Positions 8,812 to 19,398 of a stretch of 37,977 nucleotides of DNA are shown piece after piece (the first letter of the stretch is position 1; each line of letters begins with the position of its first letter). The notes below the pieces were generated by a model. That model did no database searches. It worked only from the letters and a program-made list of their open reading frames with translations, and had not been told where the DNA came from. Position numbers and translations under genes: made by a program. The stretch comes from Brochothrix campestris FSL F6-1037. GTDB lineage: Bacteria > Bacillota > Bacilli > Lactobacillales > Listeriaceae. Where the stretch lies: the NCBI RefSeq assembly GCF_000525915.1, contig NZ_AODH01000006.1:1-37977 (forward strand). The letters are read 5' to 3'.

Positions 8812-10411
8812 TTACTCACCTACCTGTAGCAAACTCATCAAATCAGCTAATTGTTGAGCTGTATCATCGTTATTAGCTGTTAATTCTTTCATCAAGCCGT
8901 ATAATTCAGTTTCAGCTTGTTCAATAGCTTTATTTGTAGCTCTCATGCTATTAGATAGCTCCGTTAGATTAATTGGTTCTTCTTCCTCAAAAGTATCGAC
9001 ATAACGCGGAATATTTAAGTTAAAGTCATTCTCAACGATTTCTTCAAATGAAGCCAAATGGGCATATTTCTCAATATTTTCACGCTTGATATAAGTATCT
9101 AATATTTTCTCAATATGCTCTGGTGTTAAATTATTTTGCGTTTTCGCTTTTTCAAAGTCATTTGATGCATCAATAAAGAAAACATCACGAGATGAACGAT
9201 TTTTTTTTCAAAATAATAATCGTCGTTGGAATACTTGTATTGAAGAAGATATTAGCAGGTAAACCAATCACGGTATCAATCGCACCTTGCTCTAATAGCG
9301 CTTGACGAATTTTCCCTTCTGCTGCACCACGGAATAGCACACCATGAGGCAAGACAATCGCCATTGTTCCTGTATCTTTTAAATGATAGAAGCCATGCAA
9401 CAGGAATGCAAAATCAGCTTTGGATTTCGGCGCTAATACCCCATAAGATGAAAAACGTGGATCATCTAAGAACCCTTTTTCGGCAGACCACTTAGCAGAA
9501 TAAGGTGGGTTCATTAGAACTGCTTCGAAGTTGGTTGGCTCATCTGTTGGCCAATCTCCATCCAAGGTATCCGCATTATTCAAATGTTGGTTCTCGATAT
9601 CCACTCCATGTAGAATCATGTTCATACGCGCTAAGTTGAACGTAGACGTGTTTAATTCTTGTCCGAAATAACCAATCGTACCAGGTTCATTCGAATACTT
9701 CTTGGCATTCAACATTAGGGAACCTGAACCCATCGTCGGGTCATAGACAGAAAAGCCTTTTTGATTTTCTTTGCCTTGCATCACAATTTTCGTCATTAAT
9801 TGAGACACAGGCTGTGGCGTATAGAATTCACCGGCTTTTTTACCAGAATCGGCCGCAAACTCTCCGATTAAATACTCGTAAGCATCGCCTAACATATCGC
9901 CATTATGTGCGATATCTAATGTCGCTAATTCCTTCATTAAGGCTGAAATCGTTTGGTTTTGTTTACTGCTGTTTGGCCCTAATTTTTTTGAATATAAGTC
10001 CACATCTTCAAATAAATTCTCAAATATCTCGCTTGACTGCTCTATCTCTCTAAAGCCTTGCGCTAAATCTTCTAATTGGAATTTTCCTTTATTTACCATA
10101 TCCACTAAATGAGTAAACGTTAGCTTAGGTTCAATCACATACGAGACATCTTCTTTTACCGCATTAATTAGCTCATCACGCAACCTCTCATCTGCAAAGG
10201 CTTCCTCAAAATTACGTTGTGCTTGTGCTAAATCATCTGTATCGGCTTCTAATAACTCAGAAGCTTTTAACAGCATTTTATCTGATAAGTACTTATAAAA
10301 TACCAAACTTAATAAATAGGTTTTATACTCATTAGCATCCATTTTAGAACGCAAAATATCCGCTGAATTCCATAGTGCTTGTGATAATGTTTTTGATGTT
10401 GTAGTTGCCAC
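8812..10411 (-). CDS. hsdM: Type I DNA methyltransferase subunit, split by a +1 indel
   Basis: HsdM adds N6-methyladenine at the site chosen by HsdS. The upstream part (408 codons from GTG 10411, with AAGGAG upstream) carries the N-terminal helical domain, the AdoMet motif D-P-T-M-G-S-G-S at 224-231 and the catalytic N-P-P-Y at 301-304. It then meets a frameshift in an A9 run (minus strand; 9200-9208). With eight A the protein continues as L-K-K-N-R-S-S-R-D-V-F-F-I-D-A through the C-terminal helices to the stop at 8812, about 532 residues, the usual HsdM length. The gene is therefore one A away from intact. Slipped-strand phase variation and sequencing error are both possible; other homopolymer indels in the window favour error. 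It is the first gene of an hsdM-hsdS transcript. Confidence 0.93.
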
Positions 10412-10542
10412 TTGCGATACACTCCTTATTTTGTCAATTAAATGCTTATCTACTTATATTTTAACTGTTTATGGTATATTTTGATAGCAAAGAATGACGT
10501 ACTGTTTAGTTGATCAATAGATTCTTTCCTCTAAACACAAGT

Positions 10543-10577
10543 AAGGGTCAGACAGTGGTTCTCCACTTACTCCTTAC
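10543..10577 (+). terminator. Hairpin between the hsd operon and the small DNA-binding gene
   Basis: Outer arms AAGTAAGG / CCTTACTT enclose an inner AGTGG / CCACT hairpin, and the plus-strand side is followed by a run of five T. It overlaps the 3' end of the 10567 gene on the minus strand. As a plus-strand terminator it has no obvious gene to serve; it may mainly insulate hsdM from the upstream minus-strand gene. Confidence 0.4.
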
Positions 10578-10899
10578 TTTTTAATGTTACTATCCATGCA
10601 TCTAACTCTTCTTTCAAGAAATATACTTTTCCTCCATCTTCATATCTTTTTGGAAACCCTTCCGTACCAATTCTGCTACTTAACGTATTATATGATTTAT
10701 AGCCTAAATAAGCAGTCGATTCCTTCATATTTAATTTCTCCTTATCTACTTTTTTATTTGTATTACTTAAATTATCTATCAGCACTTTTAAATATTTTAT
10801 TTCTTTCTCAAGTTCTTCTATCCTAAGATCACGAGCAGATACTTCCTCTTTAATTCTATTATCACAAATTTTTTCGATTGCTTGTTGTAAATCATTCAT
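10567..10899 (-). CDS. Small coiled-coil plus excisionase-like HTH protein
   Basis: The 110-residue protein has an N-terminal coiled coil (about 5-50, E/K-rich heptads) and a C-terminal MerR/excisionase-like helix-turn-helix: L-N-M-K-E-S-T-A-Y-L-G-Y followed by the wing F-P-K-R-Y-E-D-G-G-K-V-Y-F and L-K-E-E-L-D-A-W-I. This arrangement is typical of AlpA/HTH_17 proteins of mobile elements. GGAGGG seven bases before the ATG at 10899 fixes the start; the frame is open further upstream but lacks a better site. It is next to the integrases, so it could act as excisionase or as a regulator of the element, which is inference. I do not recognise a specific family. Confidence 0.65.
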   Translation of the reverse strand: MNDLQQAIEKICDNRIKEEVSARDLRIEELEKEIKYLKVLIDNLSNTNKKVDKEKLNMKESTAYLGYKSYNTLSSRIGTEGFPKRYEDGGKVYFLKEELDAWIVTLKSKE

Positions 10900-11106
10900 G
10901 TTAAATCCCTCCATATTTGTTTTTAGAATTATAAGCAACTACATAAGAGAAAATAACCTAATAATCAAATAAAGTTCCACGTAAACTAACAGTAAAATAA
11001 TACATATTTAAGTAACAATCGTAAATTTTTATTAATGTTCACGCGTTGTAAAAAATTTGTTTTTGCATAAACTAAGCTACCAATAAAAAAAAGGAGCTTA
11101 CCTTCG

Positions 11107-12338
11107 ATGCCAAAAATTAAAACAAATGCAGAACGAATGAAAGAAAAAATTGAGAAAGAAAATCTAAAATTAATGCAAGAGTATTCTGAAGAATTAAAAT
11201 CCGTAACAGAATACACCTTTTGGGGAAAGACACACTACAAATATAGTATATACGCTTACTATAATTCATTTACTAAAAAAAGAGTTTACTTGAAAAAAGC
11301 TAAGTTTAAAACATCACTCGAAGCTGCTATGCATTTGAGAAATGAGCTAAAAAAAAGCCAATAAAGAGAAGGAGAAAATTGAAAAATCTTTGTTAAAAAA
11401 GAGCGGTAAATACTCTTATTCATATGAATTTAATCGTATATTCAATGAAGTAATCGAAGAGAAAAAAGAAAAAGGATTAAAGATTTCTACTATCCAAAAA
11501 TATAAGGCGCTTGTTAAGAATCATTTATCTGATGATTTCAAAAATAAATACATTAATTTAATAGAACCTTCAGAATTAGATGATATTTTAGTATCTTATG
11601 AAATTCACAAAAATGGAATTGCAAAACAGCTTTTCTCTTTTTTAAGTGAAACTTATAAATTTGCTTTTAGAAAAGGATTAATTGAAAATAATCATTTATT
11701 AAATTATAGAGGTCCTAAACGTGATCAAAAAAGAGCACCCGTCATCTTAAGTGACAAAGAGTTGAGAGCTATCGAAACTATTATTAACAACCATCAAGAT
11801 ATATTTAAGAAAGTTTACTTCAACATTCTACTTAATACAGGAATGAGAAAATCTGAAGCATTAGCTCTATCAAGAAAAAGTATTGATTTAGATAATAAGA
11901 TAATTCATATCACAAATAGCGTAACCTATGATGAAGAAACAAATAAAGCTATTCTATCATCATGTAAAACAAAAGCTTCAGAGCGACAAATCCCTATTTC
12001 TACAACGCTTACCGATTTAATTCGAGAATATATTGAGGAATTGCCTGCTGAGCAGGACATGCTTTTTAAAAAATAAAAATAACGAGTTATATAGACCGAC
12101 GTATGTAAATGGATGGTTCAAAACTATTTTAAAACAAGCAAATTGTCAAAAGGCTACAGTTCATGATATTAGACACACTTTTATTACAAGACTTCATCAA
12201 TCAAAACAATTCGATATCAAACAAATTCAAAGATACGTTGGCCATTCAAATACTGCAGTAACATTGAATACATATATACATCTTAATGCTACTTCACTTG
12301 TTGAAGTCAGTGACTTTATGAATGAGCTCACAGCATAA
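11107..12338 (+). CDS. int: Phage-type tyrosine integrase, split by two indels
   Basis: Three reading-frame pieces join into one integrase of about 410 residues. The first (from ATG 11107, AAAGGAG upstream) carries an AP2-like arm-binding domain. It ends at an A8 run (11349-11356) where one A fewer restores the frame into the core-binding domain. The second carries the first catalytic Arg in T-G-M-R-K-S-E-A-L. It ends at an A6 run (12068-12073) where one more A restores the frame into the third piece, with H-D-I-R-H-T-F, G-H-S-N and the nucleophile in T-Y-I-H-L. As the sequence stands it is inactive. It may be an inactivated relic or an assembly error. The best-known relatives drive integration of phages and ICE-like elements. 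Confidence 0.82.
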
Positions 12339-12344
12339 ACAAAT

Positions 12345-12380
12345 AGAAAGGGGGGCAATAGCCTACCCTTTCTTTGTTGA
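12345..12380 (+). terminator. Terminator after the first integrase
   Basis: AGAAAGGG (12345-12352) pairs with CCCTTTCT (12366-12373), 13-base loop, followed by a T-rich stretch. It lies 7 bp after the integrase stop. Confidence 0.6.
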
Positions 12381-12443
12381 TTTTTACACGAACCTTATTA
12401 TAATTGGGTTATAGACGTTAGTCATGAAAAGAGAGGAAATTTT

Positions 12444-13571
12444 ATGACTAAAAAGAAAAAAGATATAGTTTCATATACTAAGCGAGGGATTAAAAAGTGG
12501 AAGTATGATGTCTATATGGGTATCAATCCATACACTTTAAAACCTGAACGATTAAAAAAAGCAAATTTTGATACAAAAAAAGAAGCAGAAGCACATCTTA
12601 TTAAAGCAATGGCTGAACGAAAAAGTAAGATGGATACTTCTGCAACGAAAGATTTCAAGCATGTTTGGCAGGAGTTTCTTGATTATAAAGAAAAACGTGT
12701 CAAAAAATCAACGTGGCTCACTTACATGCGTTATTCCCAAATTCATATTCTGCCTCATTTTGCAAAGTTAAAATTAAAAGACATCACAACCACTTATTGT
12801 AGGCGAGTTGTCGATAAATGGGAAATTCAAGTCAATGGTATTGCGATTAAGTTAAGAAGATTAACCGCTCAAATACTGGATTTTGCTGTTCGAATGGAAT
12901 ATATAACAACTAACGTCATGAGAAACACCTACAATCCAGTTAGAGACACCTCTAAATCTAATGCCGCTGTATTTCTAACGAAACAAGAATTACTCAACTT
13001 TTTGTCTGATATTAAGACCTTAGACAATCCTGTCTATTATACCTATTTTCATTTATTAGCATTTACCGGTATGAGAAAAGGTGAAGCCTTAGGGTTGGAA
13101 TGGGATGATATTGATTGGGAAGAAAAAACTATTTTTGTTAGAAAGACTCTTGGGCTTGATGAACATTATATTCCCTATCTGGATACTCCAAAAACTAAAT
13201 CTTCTTACGAAAAAGTAGGATTAGATGACGAAACCATTAATGTATTAAAAAAATGGTACGAGATAAGAAAACAACAACTGAATCCCTCGTTTTTATTCGT
13301 CATGAAGGATGGAAGATTATATCGACCACAGGCGGTCAATGATTGGCTGAAATGGATTCATAAACAGTTTCCAAATCATCCAAAACTTAAACCTCATGAT
13401 TTTAGACACACGCATTGTTGTCTATGCTTTGAAGCGGGTATGTCAGTAGCTGAAGTTCAACATAGATTACGACATAGTGATTTCAAAACAACTATGAACA
13501 TCTATAATCATCTCTATCCAGAAAATATTGCTGTAGCTGCTGACAAATTCTCATCATTTATGATGGAATAA
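12444..13571 (+). CDS. int: Phage-type tyrosine integrase, intact
   Basis: The 375-residue protein has all three integrase domains: an AP2-like arm-binding domain (about 15-60, W-K-Y-D-V-Y-M-G), a SAM-like core-binding domain (about 70-165) and a catalytic domain with R211 (T-G-M-R-K-G-E-A-L), H318/R321 (H-D-F-R-H-T-H), H344 (R-L-R-H-S-D) and nucleophile Y354. The ATG at 12444 follows GAGAGGAAA. It is at the right border of the accessory region and is the best candidate for mobilising it. Immediately after the stop lies an 11-bp tandem repeat. A second, frame-damaged integrase sits just upstream in the same direction; they are only distantly similar, so this is not a recent duplication. Confidence 0.95.
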   Translation: MTKKKKDIVSYTKRGIKKWKYDVYMGINPYTLKPERLKKANFDTKKEAEAHLIKAMAERKSKMDTSATKDFKHVWQEFLDYKEKRVKKSTWLTYMRYSQIHILPHFAKLKLKDITTTYCRRVVDKWEIQVNGIAIKLRRLTAQILDFAVRMEYITTNVMRNTYNPVRDTSKSNAAVFLTKQELLNFLSDIKTLDNPVYYTYFHLLAFTGMRKGEALGLEWDDIDWEEKTIFVRKTLGLDEHYIPYLDTPKTKSSYEKVGLDDETINVLKKWYEIRKQQLNPSFLFVMKDGRLYRPQAVNDWLKWIHKQFPNHPKLKPHDFRHTHCCLCFEAGMSVAEVQHRLRHSDFKTTMNIYNHLYPENIAVAADKFSSFMME

Positions 13572-13572
13572 G

Positions 13573-13594
13573 TTTATACCAAATTTATACCAAA
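13573..13594 (+). repeat. Tandem 11-bp repeat behind the integrase
   Basis: Two perfect copies of tttataccaaa (13573-13583 and 13584-13594) begin one base after the integrase stop. Short direct repeats here could be arm-type integrase sites near an attachment site. No matching att sequence was identified at the left of the window. Confidence 0.45.
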
Positions 13595-13889
13595 ACAAAA
13601 AAAAGAAACCCCAGAAACATTGTTATATCAACGTTTCTAAGGTTAAAAAGCAGTCTATCCGACAGAGCCTTCTAGATTGTAGCCTAAATCGAATTAAATT
13701 CCTTGTTTCTTCGAAAATAAGTCACTCGATTTTGGATACGAGATAATAAGACTGCATCGAACTGTTGTTATCTTCTCTAGTTTCATCAGCTAACAGCGCC
13801 TAAAATTCAAGATATTTCTTATCGATGGTAACTAATCGTTCGCCCCTAGTCGTCTTTACTTTCGTTCCGATTAGTTCGATAAGACACCT
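13595..13889. other. Gene-free stretch at the island border
   Basis: No gene is supported. There is a 10-bp hairpin at 13613-13638 (agaaacattg, loop ttatat, caacgtttct; one mismatch), possibly an integrase terminator or part of an attachment region. On the minus strand from about 13888 to 13650 one frame reads sensibly apart from two in-frame stops (contains E-L-I-G-T-K-V-K-T-T-R-G-E-R-L and V-T-I-D-K-K-Y-L-E), which may be a decayed coding remnant of unknown identity. Confidence 0.4.
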
Positions 13890-15938
13890 TTAAAGTGATA
13901 TTGCCATTTCTTTTAAGCGTTCACCTTGTTTAGAAACAGGATAAACAACTAATTTTTGTGCCGTTGATGGGATTTTTTCAAGATAGCTATCCGCCGTGTT
14001 GATGCGGCCGATAAAGTTATTGCTATCATCGTACACATCATAATAAGCAAGGGCTTCATTCATGTTAGCCTTAACAAACGCTTCGCCTGTTGGTTGATAC
14101 CATTTAGCGACACTAAATGCTGGTTCCGTCGCCATAGAGGTCGGTGCTATGAGCGCCAGTTTGCCTAAGTTAATTGTCCCGGTTGTCTTTGTGTTTGCTG
14201 TCACACTGATTTTACCTAATTCACGTCCTTGATAAGGACTGAGGTCAATCGTTTGTTCCTGCCATTTAGACGTCGACTTAAGCGGTAGGTTCACAGGTTG
14301 TTTAAGAGCATCTTTAAAGTACAAGGTGATGTTTGTCGCGAGTTCGCCTGTGGTTTGAGCTGCCACTTGCAAGACGTCAGTTGCTTTGATGATTTTATCG
14401 GTTTTATAGACATTCACTTCGGTTTTACCGCCCTTATTTTGCAGACGTAATGAACTACCGCCATCCCAAGCGGTGCTATAATCATAGGCAACTGACACCT
14501 TCCCAGTCGACCACCATTGCCAAGATGGCAAAATATCTTGAATACCGATATTACTCCATTCGTTTTCTGACACCTTCTCACCGTTCGCAAAAAAGGCTGT
14601 TCCGTGCCCTGTGTTAAAATGACTCACAAACGATTGCTGTTGAATAACTGTTTTCTCAGCGACAACGTCTGCTACCCCATCCCAATGAGCCGCATTATTA
14701 GCATCATTAGGCACACCTTGATCGGGGTACGGCGAACTGTTCTCGTCGGTTAGTCGACCTGTTTTAGTCGGATCTTGTCGTGGTCCCGACCAATACTCAC
14801 GCTCGCGTTGGTTAATTAACGTTTGGTTACCCCGTTTTAAATTGTTAGCTGGCAAACGCGAATAAACAAAGTCACTCCCAAACAAGGCCCACGATGCCAA
14901 TGGTTCCGTTTTATTAGCGAATACCTCTCGTGGATCATACGGTGGATTAAAACCGTACTTCTGATTTTCGGTCCCGGCATACATGACTTGCAACGGGTCC
15001 AAACCATTTGTTTTGGCATGTTGGTTGCCGTTTGCTAGTCGCTGTTTGTTCCAAGCATAGTTCATAAAAAGACTATCTGCTGCTTCGCCATTTTCAGCCT
15101 GCACCCAATAACTATTGCTCTCATCAAATCCGTTCACATAATGAAGTCGCCCCTCTTTTGTGAGTGAATCATAAAATTGAACGTATAGCTGCGGGGCCCT
15201 GTGCTTGAGATAGACGAGCATTTTTTGTAATTGTTGGGCATCTTGTGCTGAAATCGTCGCTTCTTGATTAATAAAATAGCCGTCAAAGTTCATATATTGT
15301 GCCAACTCAATCATTTTATCAGCGACAGGAAAACGACCATCGGCTGTTTGTTCAACCCACTCAGAAAACGTTTCATCCCTGGGCCAAAACCAACTGCCTA
15401 AACTTTTAACCCCATTTCGATGAGCGGCATCTGTATAGGCTGGATTCGGATAGTTAACGACCCCATACGTGACGTTTTTATTGGCACGAATCGCTTCATA
15501 ATCTGATCCAGCAATCGGTGTGCCATTCCATGAGGCATAATAGTCAACATACTGCCAAAACTGAAAGACATTGCGGGAAAATGCAGCCACTGTACGGGTG
15601 AAATCAGGAATTCCCGCTTCAAAACCATAACCCGGGTCGCCATAATCACCCGATAAGGTCAACAACTGGGCATTATTTTGTAAAGTTGGCTGGGCTTGTG
15701 TCGCAACATCAGGCTGATTACGCGGCTGTAAGCGGACAGTCGATCGAAAATATTTGGCTGTGTCATCTGTTGTTGGTGACCAGTCTTTTAGTTGTTGGGC
15801 ACTAAAACCATGAAAGTATGGCTGATGTTCCCCTTTAACATTATATTTTTCGGCCGCACTAACTGTTTGAGCAGGAATCAAACTGAGACATAAAACCAGT
15901 CCAAGCATGATACTGATATATTTTGTACTGTTCCTCAT
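13890..15938 (-). CDS. Secreted GH85 endo-beta-N-acetylglucosaminidase
   Basis: GH85 enzymes cut the chitobiose core of N-glycans between the two GlcNAc residues and release the oligomannose glycan. The protein (682 residues) has a signal peptide (about 1-29, cleavage after V-S-A), the barrel beginning at H-G-F-S-A-Q-Q-L, and the GH85 signature D-G-Y-F-I-N-Q-E-A-T with catalytic N224 and E226. C-terminal beta-rich regions (about 470-590, then a short Ig-like end) are likely carbohydrate-binding or structural. No LPxTG or other wall anchor is seen, so it is probably released. GGAGG eight bases before the ATG at 15938 fixes the start; this ribosome site lies just after the RpiR gene stop. It is the last gene of the mannoside operon and supplies substrate to it. 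Confidence 0.9.
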   Translation of the reverse strand: MRNSTKYISIMLGLVLCLSLIPAQTVSAAEKYNVKGEHQPYFHGFSAQQLKDWSPTTDDTAKYFRSTVRLQPRNQPDVATQAQPTLQNNAQLLTLSGDYGDPGYGFEAGIPDFTRTVAAFSRNVFQFWQYVDYYASWNGTPIAGSDYEAIRANKNVTYGVVNYPNPAYTDAAHRNGVKSLGSWFWPRDETFSEWVEQTADGRFPVADKMIELAQYMNFDGYFINQEATISAQDAQQLQKMLVYLKHRAPQLYVQFYDSLTKEGRLHYVNGFDESNSYWVQAENGEAADSLFMNYAWNKQRLANGNQHAKTNGLDPLQVMYAGTENQKYGFNPPYDPREVFANKTEPLASWALFGSDFVYSRLPANNLKRGNQTLINQREREYWSGPRQDPTKTGRLTDENSSPYPDQGVPNDANNAAHWDGVADVVAEKTVIQQQSFVSHFNTGHGTAFFANGEKVSENEWSNIGIQDILPSWQWWSTGKVSVAYDYSTAWDGGSSLRLQNKGGKTEVNVYKTDKIIKATDVLQVAAQTTGELATNITLYFKDALKQPVNLPLKSTSKWQEQTIDLSPYQGRELGKISVTANTKTTGTINLGKLALIAPTSMATEPAFSVAKWYQPTGEAFVKANMNEALAYYDVYDDSNNFIGRINTADSYLEKIPSTAQKLVVYPVSKQGERLKEMAISL

Positions 15939-15961
15939 TGCAATCGCCTCCATCACTCATC

Positions 15962-16753
15962 TTATTGATGCAATATTTCTTCGGATGCCAGCCACTGAGC
16001 TGACGTTTCGGGATATAGATGTAAATAGCGTTCATAGACCATATCAAGTTGCAATAGCATCGGAATCTGTGGCGAGATGCTTCCTAACGCTTCAATCCGA
16101 GATAACCCCGCTGTTATTAAGGTATGTTGGGCAACAGCTTGTAACTGCGAGGTTGGATTCGCCGTAATAAGAACGGTCGCGATGCGCTTTTTATCTGCAA
16201 GACATAGCGCTTTCAAGAGATCGTTGTCATCACCACGTAAACTTGCGACCACAAGCAGTTCATCGCTTTGAGCCGCCCTAACAGATAACGTCATCGAGTT
16301 TGCATCTGACATAATACGCACATATTTACCAAGTCGCGAAAACTTAAATTGAAAATCCATGCCCGCATAGGCATTAAAGCCCTTTCCGAGAAAATGAATG
16401 ATCTTATGTTGGTGAATTAACTGACAAAAAGCATCAATTGTCACTTCATCATACATTTGGTCGCTCCGGGTCGCTAATGAATGATAGGCAGCAGTGACGA
16501 CCGAGGCAACAGATAGTGTGTCTTGCTTATTCGTTAAGGCCAGCTTGTATAAAAACAACAGTTCTTTGTAATTATTCAACTGTAATTTTTTACTAAAACG
16601 GGTAATTGAGGCATTTGACACCGCCAATTCCTTGCCGAGTTCGGCCATTGTCACCGCTGGTTGCTTCGCTAAAAAATAATCGGCAATCACCTGTTCCACA
16701 ACGGTAAATTCCAACCGATAAGATTCAATTAACATAAAGAAATCATCATGCAT
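15962..16753 (-). CDS. RpiR-family transcriptional regulator (HTH plus SIS)
   Basis: The 263-residue protein has an N-terminal RpiR helix-turn-helix (about 1-77; V-T-M-A-E-L-G-K-E-L-A-V-S-N-A-S-I-T-R-F) and a SIS phosphosugar-binding domain (about 105-235; I-H-F-L-G-K-G-F-N-A and V-A-S-L-R-G-D-D). SIS domains of this family sense phosphorylated sugars, so a mannose- or mannoside-phosphate made by the neighbouring PTS and mannosidase is the likely signal. AAAGGAG lies seven bases before the ATG, and the gene begins 12 bp after the mannosidase stop, so it is inside the operon and probably regulates it. Activator or repressor role cannot be told from sequence. Confidence 0.92.
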   Translation of the reverse strand: MHDDFFMLIESYRLEFTVVEQVIADYFLAKQPAVTMAELGKELAVSNASITRFSKKLQLNNYKELLFLYKLALTNKQDTLSVASVVTAAYHSLATRSDQMYDEVTIDAFCQLIHQHKIIHFLGKGFNAYAGMDFQFKFSRLGKYVRIMSDANSMTLSVRAAQSDELLVVASLRGDDNDLLKALCLADKKRIATVLITANPTSQLQAVAQHTLITAGLSRIEALGSISPQIPMLLQLDMVYERYLHLYPETSAQWLASEEILHQ

Positions 16754-16765
16754 CGTCTCACTCCT

Positions 16766-19376
16766 TTACACGTCTATACGAAAGGTTTTTATCTCGCCGG
16801 CTTTAAAACGTCCAAGCTCAAGCGTGCGCCCACGTGAACGTTCACCAAGAATTGTCCCTTTAAGATTAACAGCAACATATGCAATCGGTGTTTCAAACCG
16901 GATTGTTCCGCCAGCAACTGCTTCACTTAACGACGGATTATAACAGCGCACTTCAAAGCCCTCACCTATATCTGTCTGACGTAAACTGCTCCATACCACT
17001 GTTTCACTCTCAAAGACAAACGGTGTTGTTGGCTCCATGCTTGCTAGTGGATGGGCTACAAAGTACTGCAAGGCCGTTGTAAAACGATTAAACGTTTGTT
17101 TCTGATAGTATGGCAGGTTAATCGCATAGTTTAAATAATCTTTTTGAAGCTGGGCCGGTTTAAACTGTTCATCGAGTTGAATCGCAAAATGAAAGCGCAG
17201 CTGTTGTTGCAATTGACTATCGGGTGTAGCGATTTCCTTAAAGGCATTGCCTGAAGCTGCCCCTGGACGGCGTTGGAGGTTGGGCTTTCCTAAATAACCG
17301 ACACTTCGGAACAAGGTTAACGCAAGCGTTTGATACTGTTCACCCACCAACTGATACTCCTTGATGCCTTTAGCGAAGATTGTGAAGCTCCGCTTATCAC
17401 TGTGAACATTAACATAATGCAACATTGGATAAAGAGCCGTTGGTTCTTCACACCAGCCTTGCTCACGCCAGTTGTGTAAGGCGGAATCAACAACAGGACG
17501 TGTAATCATTCCAAACGGTGTATCGGCATACGAGACCTCATTTGTGAGATTACTCGCTATTAGTACACGCATGCGATGATCATCTGCGTTGTTATCGATG
17601 ATAAGCTCAACATTCAGCGTCTGAGCTGTTGCATTCAAGGTGAGTGTCAGCCTGTATGGCAGACGTGTATTCCGTTGCTGTTGCGCCCGCTCTGCTAAAT
17701 TATTAGCCACTAGCCATTCCCCTGTTAACGTGAGAGTCTCTTGTACAGCCCCATGCCTCGCGTTGACATCTGCCGCTTCAAACCGCAAGTGGTAACAGTC
17801 ATCGGTTAGTGGTGGTGAATAATCATAGGTGTCACCCGCGTCGCCACTGTCTTCAATTGTTAAAAAATCAAAGAAGTTCTGTTTGGTTATTTTATCGAAC
17901 AGATTAAGTTGTCCATCCTGATAACTTAGTTCGTAACGACCGTTGGCAATCATCACAGGTGACGGTGGTGTGGTTCGTACTTGTTTTTTCGTCTGTCCAT
18001 CTTCAATCGTATACGTCTGACTCCCAAGCGGTGGGATGCTTACGGCGAGTGCTAGTTGGTGCATATAATAAGACGAGTTATTTAATTCATCATGTGGTAG
18101 TGGACCACTTGCTTCACGCGTTGTTTGTAAGCAGTCAAATGGCAGATGTTCACCGTCACGACGTATTGTGAGTTGTTTAAATGGGGATGAAACCGCTACA
18201 TGGACAACCTTAGCGACCGTCCATGGCAAGGTGTTATAAAACGTTAAATCACCATCTTTAATGAGCGGTGACGTTTCGCTCAATTTGCGCGTCACATAGT
18301 CAATCATCCCCTGTGACAATTGGTCAGCCTCACGGTAGCGTTCGTTAATAATGCGATTGGTTTTATCAGAGTTACAGCCACCTGCGCTATCGTGGGCTTG
18401 ATTTTTACAAAGTAGTTTCCAAATACGTTCAACGACCCCTTTTTTTTGTCGCTAAACCGGCCTGCTGTGCTCTTACAAGCAGCGGCTCGAGTTGATAGAT
18501 GAGCCGACGTTCTAACTTGTCGTTCCATTGTTTATGATCATAGCGTGATGAATAAATCGAGCGATGAATTTTGGAAACAGCACCATCCGCTAATTCACCC
18601 TTAATCCGTGGTATTTTTTCGGTATCGAGCGCTTTAAAGAAGGCCTGATAGTTGCTTTCGACCAACTCATATTGCCCGTTGAAGGCCTTGTTGTAGGCTG
18701 AGATACGCTCACCTAGCTGATAGTCGACGTAACGTTGATCGCCTCCGACAGGTAATAGAAGCTCGTCACTCGTTGCGCCCTCCGCAATTTGTGTTAACAT
18801 TGTTTCATTCACATCTTGTTCAATTAAACCGACTCCGACAAAATAGCCGTCTTTAATGTTAGCCACCGTCACAACTGAGCCATCTTCACTCGCCCACTGA
18901 AATTCACGGACGCGCGTTTGTTTGTGAGAGACACCGCGCCAAAAGACCGCTTCGGTCATGCCAAAGCCATTATATATTTTAGGCATGTCTTTACCTTGAC
19001 CAAATGAATCAGGGAGATAGCCTATCTTCATTGCACCACCAAGTTTGTTTGCTTGGGCCATGCCAATGTTGAGGTTTCGTACAATTGACTCTCCCGCAAT
19101 AATGAGTTCATCTGTTTGGGTGTACCATGGGCCAATTTGTAAGCGGTTGGCTCGCACGAGTCGTTCGATTCGCGGTGCCTGTTCAGGGCACGTTGCTAAA
19201 TATTCATCCAGAATGCTCATTTGACCATCGAGTAAATAATAAGCGATTTTTTGCTCCTCTAACGCCTGTAGTACCTCATCCATCTGGTAGACGAATTGAA
19301 TGAACGATTCGTTATTGGTGAAATACCACTCAAAATCCCAATGGGTATGGTGAATTACATGTACTTTTTTTGTCAT
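16766..19376 (-). CDS. GH38 alpha-mannosidase (MngB-like), split by a +1 indel
   Basis: GH38 enzymes are zinc-dependent retaining alpha-mannosidases. The N-terminal part has H-T-H-W-D-F-E-W (zinc ligands), the nucleophile region L-P-D-S-F-G-Q and V-G-G-D-Q-R. The frame breaks at an A8 run (minus strand; 18440-18447). With seven A it continues T-K-K-G-V-V-E-R-I-W to H-D-S-A-G-G-C-N-S-D, the second zinc site, and then through the large beta domain to 16766. The corrected protein is about 869 residues, close to E. coli MngB. No signal peptide is seen, so it is cytoplasmic and acts on an imported, probably phosphorylated, mannoside. ATG 19376 with GAGGG upstream is preferred to a GTG three codons earlier. 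It follows EIIA by 22 bp. Confidence 0.92.
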
Positions 19377-19398
19377 TGTCAGCACCCTCTATTTCAAT

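Noticed and set aside
18304-18528. Separate 74-residue protein between the two mannosidase pieces
   Set aside because: It is the out-of-frame reading of the GH38 gene around the A8 indel; the corrected frame carries the conserved H-D-S-x-G-G zinc motif.
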